Source: Cyanobacteria bacterium SIG29 | GTDB lineage: Bacteria > Cyanobacteriota > Vampirovibrionia > Gastranaerophilales > Gastranaerophilaceae | DNA: 64,000 nt | Direction of reading: 5' to 3' | NCBI GenBank assembly: GCA_015152515.1 | Contig: SUTV01000004.1 | Location: forward strand, 1-64,000 | In this document: positions 57,079-64,000 of the stretch, piece after piece | Numbering within the stretch: position 1 is the stretch's first letter | Layout: every line of letters starts with the position of its first letter | Made by a program: the position numbers and the translations under genes | Notes under the pieces: generated by a model | Seen by the model: only the letters and a program-made list of their open reading frames with translations | Database searches by the model: none | Told to the model about the DNA's origin: nothing

Positions 57079-58758
57079 TTAGTAATCTTTATCTACTTTT
57101 TCAAGTAATTCTTCTCTTGTAATAATTTCAAATTTTGTGTTACCTAACATTGTTGTTTCAGCAATCAAGATAGCTGTTGGTACAGATGCAGCGATAAAGC
57201 TTAACATCATACCCATTACGTCACCACCCATTACGCCGATGAAGTAAGAAACGTTCATTGTAAGTTCGATTAACACAACTGCAATTGCAATTAAGAAGAA
57301 TTTTTTTGCTTCTTTTTTCAGGTTTTTGCTTGATTCTACACCGTGAAGAACAACACCATGTACAGAATAATCGCTAAATCCATCTTGTTTAATTACATTT
57401 GAAGCATACAATCTTTTTGTAGTAGCAAATGATGTAGCGAAACAATGGAATGCAAATACAATCATAAATGTTGCCAATACTAAGAAGATTGGAGAGAATT
57501 TAAAACCTGCAGATAATCTTATCCAAGCAGCTGCTTCAGGGAAACATTCTGCCAATGTTTGAGATACACCATAAGCCAAGAATGGAGCAGTCAATACACC
57601 TAAGAAATATTCAAATGCAGATTTTATTTGTAAATTGAAAATTTTATTGTTTATATCTTTTAATTTTTTTCTACCAATATTATTTACGAATAAAGAAATC
57701 CATTGTTGATAGTCTTTAACAACAGCTTGGAAATCTTCTCTACTTTCGTAGCCATCAAGTTCTTCGCCACTTTCTGCAATAATATTTTTTGTAAATCCTG
57801 AGAAAATACCCAAGAAAATACATAAGAATGAACACAATATTAACATTTGTGGAATTAATACTGGTAAATTATATCTATGAACAGCCAATTCTGCCAATGA
57901 GAATAGTACGATAACTGAGAACAAACCGCCAGAGCATATCATACATAATCTTTGAATTAATACTGAAGATTGAGAAACTTTTCTAGCATCTTTATCTTTA
58001 TTTTGTAATACTAAGAACTGACCTTGTTTTAATAAACAAGTGATGATGATAAAACAAACTGCAACCATAAATAAGATTTTTGATTGTAATGCTTTATCTG
58101 CAAAACCAAAAGCAATAATATCTTTTAATATATATGCCATTGTTAATGGAATAATACCAATAAATGCATTTAAACAGCTCAATAATAATTCATTTTGAGC
58201 AAGTTTTTGTCTTAAATAATTAGATTTATATGCAATTTCTTTAGTAATTAATGCACGTCTTCTTTCAATGTCAGATTTTTTTCTATCAATCTTAATTTTT
58301 GCTTGAACACCAGCACCACTACCATATAAAGTTTCTATATCATGTTCATTCAATTCTTCGTCTTGAATCATAGATATAGTCTTTTTATTTTCAGCCTTTT
58401 TAATTCTTTCAGCGTTCTTTCTGTTAGCAAGTTCTAATGAACCTGGAACAACTTTTGGATTTGTTCCTGCAGCAGTAATTTTAATACTAATAAATTCATC
58501 ACTATCAGCGAACATCAATTTACAAAGAGAACCTATTTGAAGAACAGCTCCAACTGGTTGACCTCTAAATAAAACTTTATCACTTTTTAAATTGTTAACG
58601 ATTTGCCATTTACCATTTTCCATTCTTTGCAAAGAAATCAACAATTCAAATCCTGGATCAAAGTGGAAATCACAATTACGACCATTACCAATATTAATAA
58701 CTGGTTTATCGTTAAATACTTTTTCTTTAACATTTTTTGATGAAATATAAATTGTCAT
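57079..58758 (-). CDS. FHA-like domain + multi-TM membrane protein
   Basis: N-terminal 'KPVINIGNGRNCDFHFDPGFELLISLQRMENGKWQIVNN'; about 8 TM segments. Confidence 0.55.
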   Translation of the reverse strand: MTIYISSKNVKEKVFNDKPVINIGNGRNCDFHFDPGFELLISLQRMENGKWQIVNNLKSDKVLFRGQPVGAVLQIGSLCKLMFADSDEFISIKITAAGTNPKVVPGSLELANRKNAERIKKAENKKTISMIQDEELNEHDIETLYGSGAGVQAKIKIDRKKSDIERRRALITKEIAYKSNYLRQKLAQNELLLSCLNAFIGIIPLTMAYILKDIIAFGFADKALQSKILFMVAVCFIIITCLLKQGQFLVLQNKDKDARKVSQSSVLIQRLCMICSGGLFSVIVLFSLAELAVHRYNLPVLIPQMLILCSFLCIFLGIFSGFTKNIIAESGEELDGYESREDFQAVVKDYQQWISLFVNNIGRKKLKDINNKIFNLQIKSAFEYFLGVLTAPFLAYGVSQTLAECFPEAAAWIRLSAGFKFSPIFLVLATFMIVFAFHCFATSFATTKRLYASNVIKQDGFSDYSVHGVVLHGVESSKNLKKEAKKFFLIAIAVVLIELTMNVSYFIGVMGGDVMGMMLSFIAASVPTAILIAETTMLGNTKFEIITREELLEKVDKDY

Positions 58759-58767
58759 TCGTTTCCC

Positions 58768-59463
58768 CTATCTTCCTACTGCTGAAGCGAATTTTCTTAA
58801 AGAGTTATCAACATTCTCTTCTGTAGCAATAATTAATCTTTTTTCACCCATTACTGGAACCAAAATTTGTCTGATTTCATCTAATTTTTGCGGATGTGCG
58901 TATAAGAATGAAATTGACAAATCAGGAATATATTCTAAAGTTTTTTTCAAGTTCTTAGGTAAAGTAGCCCAATTTATTTGCTTATCAATAGCACCTTCAT
59001 TTTCTAAATCACCCATAACAATAATTGCAGGAGTATAACCATCTGCCTTATATCTTAAAGCATCACCAACAGCTTTTTTTAGTGCCACTCCATATGCTGT
59101 ACCATATGCTTTGTTGTCGAATTCACTTCTTTTTTGCATTGCTGTTCTCATTGCAATAGTTTTATGTGGAGCACCATCATAAACTTCATAAGCATCTTCT
59201 GTAACAACATAAATTCTTGCGTGATCTTCGGAGTCTAATTTTTTACCTATTTTTAATATTGCTTGTTGTTGTTTCCACAATAATTCTCTATTTGAAGCGG
59301 AAATATCCAACAAGAATATAGCGCAAACTGGTTTAAAATCACTAAACTTAACTTTGCTCATCGCCACAACTACCATTTTCAATGAAAACACAATTAATGG
59401 CAATAAAATTCCTAAAACTAAAGCTTTTCTAAACATATTCTTCTCAAAACTACTACTTAACAC
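58768..59463 (-). CDS. Membrane-anchored von Willebrand factor A domain protein
   Basis: N-terminal TM; MIDAS-like 'CAIFLLDISASNRELLWKQQ', 'YTPAIIVMGDLENEG'. Confidence 0.65.
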   Translation of the reverse strand: MLSSSFEKNMFRKALVLGILLPLIVFSLKMVVVAMSKVKFSDFKPVCAIFLLDISASNRELLWKQQQAILKIGKKLDSEDHARIYVVTEDAYEVYDGAPHKTIAMRTAMQKRSEFDNKAYGTAYGVALKKAVGDALRYKADGYTPAIIVMGDLENEGAIDKQINWATLPKNLKKTLEYIPDLSISFLYAHPQKLDEIRQILVPVMGEKRLIIATEENVDNSLRKFASAVGR

Positions 59464-59479
59464 TAGCAGTTTATCATAT

Positions 59480-60964
59480 TTAGTACCTTTTGTGCAAGTC
59501 GTTTATTTTTTTAAAACTCCAAAAATCTGGATGTAAAATTGCCAAAAATGGAATTAACTCTAAACGGCCTATAAACATATTAAAAATAGATATTAATTTT
59601 GATGCAAAATGTAAATCACTATAACTACCCATTGGTCCAACAATTGCGCCAAATGCAGGACCAATATTTCCCAGTGTGGCAATTGCTGCACTCACTCCAG
59701 TAATACTATCTTGTTCTATAAAAATCAAAGCAACGGCTGTAATAACAAATATTCCGTAATAAAAGAAAACAAAAGAAATCATCTGTTTTACAACATCTTC
59801 ATTAACAATCATTTTATTTATTTTAACTGGATAAACTCCGTTTGGATGATGAATTTTAGCAATTTGTCTTTTAATATATTTAAAAATAAAAACTAATCTT
59901 AAAAGTTTTACACCACCAGTTGCAGAGCCTATTGAAGCACCGGTGAACATTAATATAAATAATAATAATTTAGCTCGCAAATTCCATTCATTATAATCTA
60001 CTGACGCAAAGCCTGTTGTTGTTATAATAGTTAAAACTTGGAAAAAAGCTTCTCTTATAGATGTTGTAAAATCATATATATTATGAGTTGTTAATGTAAC
60101 TGCAATAAATAAAGTAAATAAAAATACAACAGAAAAATAAACCCTGAATTCATCATCTTTAAATATTTCTTTTATCTTTCTTTTGAAAAATACTTTGTAT
60201 TGAAGTGTAAAGTTGAAACCAGCAAAAAACATAAAAATAGCAATTGCCCAAACTATTTTTGTTGAATTATATGCAATTATGCTTGTTTGTTGAGGAGAAA
60301 AACCACCACCTGCAATTGTAGAAAAAGAATTACAAATTGCGTCAAATACTGGCATTTTTAAATTTATTAACACTATAATTTCTAACACTGTTAATACAAC
60401 ATAAACACCCCAAAGAGCCATTGCTGTTTGTCTTATTCTTGGTGTCAATTTATTTTCTTTTGTTCCAGAAACTTCTGTAAACAACATTTGTCTTCCTGCA
60501 ATAGAAAACTGTGGAAGTACCGCTGTAAACAATACCAATATACCCAAACCACCTATCCATTGACTAAATGAACGCCAAAAAAACATTGTTTGTGGATAAA
60601 TTGAAAAATCAGATAACACAGTAGCACCAGTAGCTGTTATCCCTGAAACACTTTCAAATAAGGCATCAATAGGTGATAATCCAAAATAAACAAAAGGAAT
60701 TGCACCTAACAAAAACATAAAAATCCAAGTTATTAAAACAATTGCAATTGCATCTGTTCTACTTAAATTATTAATATCCTCTTCACTATTACTTTTGCTT
60801 TTAAACAAAAAGCCAAAACAAAAAGAAATAATACTTGCTGCAACAAATGGAATACACACATGGTACTCACCCAAAATAATTGCACAAATACAAGGCACAA
60901 GAATAAATAAGGAAATATACCTCAATATCAAACTAACAGAATTTAAGACATAATATAAATTCAT
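59480..60964 (-). CDS. trkH: Trk-type K+ uptake membrane subunit TrkH
   Basis: 'FESVSGITATGATVL', 'FRSFSQWIGGLGILVLFTAVLPQFS', 'ATLGNIGPAFGAIVGPMGSY'. Confidence 0.94.
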   Translation of the reverse strand: MNLYYVLNSVSLILRYISLFILVPCICAIILGEYHVCIPFVAASIISFCFGFLFKSKSNSEEDINNLSRTDAIAIVLITWIFMFLLGAIPFVYFGLSPIDALFESVSGITATGATVLSDFSIYPQTMFFWRSFSQWIGGLGILVLFTAVLPQFSIAGRQMLFTEVSGTKENKLTPRIRQTAMALWGVYVVLTVLEIIVLINLKMPVFDAICNSFSTIAGGGFSPQQTSIIAYNSTKIVWAIAIFMFFAGFNFTLQYKVFFKRKIKEIFKDDEFRVYFSVVFLFTLFIAVTLTTHNIYDFTTSIREAFFQVLTIITTTGFASVDYNEWNLRAKLLLFILMFTGASIGSATGGVKLLRLVFIFKYIKRQIAKIHHPNGVYPVKINKMIVNEDVVKQMISFVFFYYGIFVITAVALIFIEQDSITGVSAAIATLGNIGPAFGAIVGPMGSYSDLHFASKLISIFNMFIGRLELIPFLAILHPDFWSFKKINDLHKRY

Positions 60965-60966
60965 TC

Positions 60967-62310
60967 TTAAGCCCTTTTAAAATAATTTTTTATTGTTTCT
61001 GAATTTTCTTTTGTTGTAAAAATTATCAAATTATCAGATGGCATAACTTGAGTTGTACCTCTTGGAATAATTACTCTATTTCTTCTTTGGATTATTGCCA
61101 CAATAGCCTTGCAAGGCAATTTTAAGTTCATAAGAGTATCAACTTTAAATTCCATAGGAACAGTAACTTCTATTACAGCACCTTGTCCACGTTCAACCGT
61201 TGCAAGTATTTCTATATCTGTTTTTACCAAACGATTTTCTATTTCATCAATAGCTGCACCGTTTTCTGATATTGCAACATCTATGCCAACACGTTCAAAC
61301 AATTTTGCATTAGCATTTTTTGAAACCCTTGTAATAACCTTTGGCACGCCCAATTGTTTTGCCAACAAAGAACATAATAAATTCTTTTCATCATTATTGG
61401 TTACGCAAACAACTACATCAGCTTCGCCAATTCTTTCTTCTTCCAAAAGTTCAAAATTAGCACCATCACCATTAATAACAAGAGTATGTTTTAAACTTTC
61501 AGTTAGCTCAACACAACGCTTATAATCACATTCTATAATTTTGATTTTAACATTTGCTTTTTCCAAGTTTTGAGCCAACATTAAACCAACATTTCCACCA
61601 CCAATAATAGCAACGTGTTTAACATCCTCAACTTCTTGGAAAAATTTATTTGCAAGAATATCTAAAGAATATGACGAACCCATAAAAATGACTTTATCGT
61701 TTAGTAAAAGTTCTGTATCTCCATTTGGAATAAACAATTCATCTTCACGAGTTATACCAACAATCAATGTTTCTTCTGGAAAGCTACAATCCTTAATTTT
61801 TTTATTAATAAATTTTGTACCATCAACTATTCTATATTCTAATAATCTAGCTTTTCCATTTGCAAAATTTTCTACATCTATCGCATTTGGAACAGTAATA
61901 ATTCTAAAAATTTCCTGAGTCATAAGTTCTTCTGACCAAAGTACATAATCAATCATCAATTCTTTTTGATACTTTGAACCACGAACTAATGATAAAGAAT
62001 CAACATTATCACGTTTACTTACAAAACATACAGTCTTTGTCTCTGACATGTTTGTAACTGTCAAACAAGCAACTATATTAGCTTCATCATTATTTGTACA
62101 CGCAATAAAAACATCAACATCTTTTATACCAATGGATTCAAGAACACTAATATTAGAACCAGAGCCTCTTACATATTCTAAATCTAATTTTTCAAAAGAA
62201 TCACTACTATCATCTGGATCATCATCAATAATTATTATATCGTGGTCCTCGAAAAATTTCGTTGCTATCAAACAAGCAATTTCATTTGCACCATATATTA
62301 CAATTTTCAT
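60967..62310 (-). CDS. trkA: Trk system K+ transport regulator TrkA (duplicated RCK)
   Basis: 'MKIVIYGANEIACLIATKFFEDHDIIIIDDD', 'VAIIGGGNVGLMLAQNLE', TrkA-C regions. Confidence 0.93.
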   Translation of the reverse strand: MKIVIYGANEIACLIATKFFEDHDIIIIDDDPDDSSDSFEKLDLEYVRGSGSNISVLESIGIKDVDVFIACTNNDEANIVACLTVTNMSETKTVCFVSKRDNVDSLSLVRGSKYQKELMIDYVLWSEELMTQEIFRIITVPNAIDVENFANGKARLLEYRIVDGTKFINKKIKDCSFPEETLIVGITREDELFIPNGDTELLLNDKVIFMGSSYSLDILANKFFQEVEDVKHVAIIGGGNVGLMLAQNLEKANVKIKIIECDYKRCVELTESLKHTLVINGDGANFELLEEERIGEADVVVCVTNNDEKNLLCSLLAKQLGVPKVITRVSKNANAKLFERVGIDVAISENGAAIDEIENRLVKTDIEILATVERGQGAVIEVTVPMEFKVDTLMNLKLPCKAIVAIIQRRNRVIIPRGTTQVMPSDNLIIFTTKENSETIKNYFKRA

Positions 62311-62366
62311 AAAAATCCCTTTTCCTTTTCTCTTTTATAAACTAAAAAGGAACTTTTGTCCAATTA

Positions 62367-63725
62367 TTAAAGTTGAGATATTTTTTGAGTAATTTCTTTT
62401 TTTAATTCAGAATTATTTGTTGATTGAACAACTAAAAAAGCTTTTCCTAATAATTTTTTAGCTTTTGCAGAATTACCATAAGATAACATAATTTCTGCAG
62501 CACTAACATAATTTTTTGCCAAACTTTCATTATCACCAACACTAGAATATGAACCAGCAGATTTACCAAAATACTTTAATGCTCTTGCTTTTTCACCCAA
62601 TTTTTCACAATTATTACCATTTTTTGAAGAAATAAAACCCATTACTCTACCATCCTTTGTTTGCGTTGCAACAGTGTCTGACAAATCCATAAACATTAGC
62701 GCGTTGTTTTTATCATACTTTTCTGTATGAACTTGTGATAAATTAGATAACACTTTTGCCTGCAACTTTAAATTATCAGCTTCTCCAGCAAAAGAAACTG
62801 CAGCACAATAATGGTCAATAGCTGGTTCTAATTTCACATAATCATCATAAATCTTACCCATATACATATGTGATTTAGCCTTAATATTATTATTTTGTGT
62901 TTGTCTTGCGGCTCTATCATAATTATAAAGCGCATCTTCTATTCTATTAATGTCATCATAAAGCCTAGCTTCTTCAAAATGAATCATTGCACAAGCTTGG
63001 CTATCACCAATTTCATCAGCATAAGCTAAAACATTTTGAAAAGAAGATAAAGCTTGTTCTTTTTCATCAGCATAAGCATATTTTTTTGCTTCAAGAAACA
63101 TTCTTTTTAATTCAGGATCTTGTGGAATATAAACACCTGAATCAGTTTGAGAAATCGGCATTTCTTCAGATGGAATTGTTTCTTCAACAATTTCATCAAC
63201 TTCTTCAACTATTACATCCTCTTGAACTGGCTCTTCGACTTTAGGAGTCTTAGCTTTATAATCAATTTGCTGTAAGAATAAAGCATCAACCCAATTTTCT
63301 ACAACCTTAGAAGGTTTTTTCAGCGTTTTTGTTATGTAATCATCTAAAATTTGTGAGGCATTTTTTAAATTTGCTTGGATTATTTGCGGATTTGGATTTT
63401 CTTTTTGAGCTTGGCTTTCAATCAAAGATAAATAAGATGAAACTTCAGCATTTATTTCATCTGGTGTACCAATTGCTTTTGCAGTATTTCTAAAATCTAT
63501 TAAAACTTGTTCTATTCCAATATGGCGTTTAGTGTAGTCTATTGCTACTTTTTCACCATTTGGGAAATGAGAGCCATAATTTGGCTGTCTTCTTTCTTCT
63601 TGCAGATTATTGTCAGCATTTTTAGAGGATTGAGAACCTTGCTCTTCCTCTTTCTTTTTATGTATTTGTTTGTTTTGAATACCCAAATAAGATTTAGCAT
63701 AGGCTGGGTATATAGTGTTATACAA
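62367..63725 (-). CDS. TPR-domain protein
   Basis: TPR-like 'ALYNYDRAARQTQNNNIKAKSHMYMGKIYDDYVKLEPAIDHY'. Confidence 0.75.
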   Translation of the reverse strand: MYNTIYPAYAKSYLGIQNKQIHKKKEEEQGSQSSKNADNNLQEERRQPNYGSHFPNGEKVAIDYTKRHIGIEQVLIDFRNTAKAIGTPDEINAEVSSYLSLIESQAQKENPNPQIIQANLKNASQILDDYITKTLKKPSKVVENWVDALFLQQIDYKAKTPKVEEPVQEDVIVEEVDEIVEETIPSEEMPISQTDSGVYIPQDPELKRMFLEAKKYAYADEKEQALSSFQNVLAYADEIGDSQACAMIHFEEARLYDDINRIEDALYNYDRAARQTQNNNIKAKSHMYMGKIYDDYVKLEPAIDHYCAAVSFAGEADNLKLQAKVLSNLSQVHTEKYDKNNALMFMDLSDTVATQTKDGRVMGFISSKNGNNCEKLGEKARALKYFGKSAGSYSSVGDNESLAKNYVSAAEIMLSYGNSAKAKKLLGKAFLVVQSTNNSELKKEITQKISQL

Positions 63726-63933
63726 TTGTACCGCCTCGCAATTACACGTGAATCCGCTGACACCTCTACATAACTAAGTATGTACTTTTTCTTCTAATTT
63801 TGAAATACGCTATTTAGTGTATTAATGTTTTTAAATACGAAAATCAATTTCTACTTGTGAACAAAATAATAAAAAGTTAAACCTGTCTTATGCTAAAAAA
63901 ATATTAAAAATGCATAAAATTTAAGGAAAAAAT

Positions 63934-63990
63934 ATGCAAAAGATACTATTTTTTATTCTAATTTGCTTCATGTTTCAACCAATGTCTTAA
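63934..63990 (+). other. 18-codon signal-peptide-like mini-ORF MQKILFFILICFMFQPMS near window edge
   Basis: AAGGAAAAAAT RBS, ATG at 63934, TAA at 63988. Confidence 0.3.
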
Positions 63991-64000
63991 GCAAGAGACT

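Overview
Low-GC (~30%) bacterial chromosome segment, densely coding, with no rRNA operon, CRISPR array or complete prophage. Gene content and style suggest a Vampirovibrionia/Gastranaerophilales-like (non-photosynthetic cyanobacterial relative) genome: recurring N-terminal 'PVSFxG' small proteins, prepilin-like proteins, and fused biosynthetic genes. That assignment is inference, not proven here. Housekeeping blocks: spmAB; prs-glmU; purA; bioB/mnmA; a hisA-hisI-hisE fusion plus hisD; a full de novo pyrimidine operon pyrK-pyrD-pyrE-pyrB-pyrC-(pyrF::carA)-carB; thrS; paired M16 peptidases; TPR proteins; a FliA/WhiG-type sigma factor; rplU-rpmA; aroA; and a TPR-trkA-trkH-vWA-FHA-TonB-like operon. 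Most interesting observations: (1) the pyrF::carA fusion has the glutaminase motif GICLGHQ changed to GIGLGHQ (nucleophile Cys->Gly) and NGPGDP changed to NGPSNP, predicting an ammonia-dependent carbamoyl-phosphate synthase; (2) that operon is preceded by a promoter, a 12-aa leader peptide ORF and a terminator, resembling a pyr attenuator; (3) a 2.9-kb integrative element sits in tRNA-Lys between perfect 48-bp att repeats, with tandem arm-type sites and a toxin-antitoxin pair; (4) a palindromic repeat family sits around bioB and mnmA, supplies the bioB stop codon and occurs inside an open reading frame; (5) a HisA-HisI-HisE triple fusion; (6) a lysozyme gene with an in-frame amber codon and twin palindromic operators; (7) an orphan promoter-to-terminator transcription unit (candidate sRNA); (8) an uncharacterised vWA/FHA/Zn-ribbon-TonB membrane module linked to Trk K+ uptake. 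All calls were made by eye without database searches.
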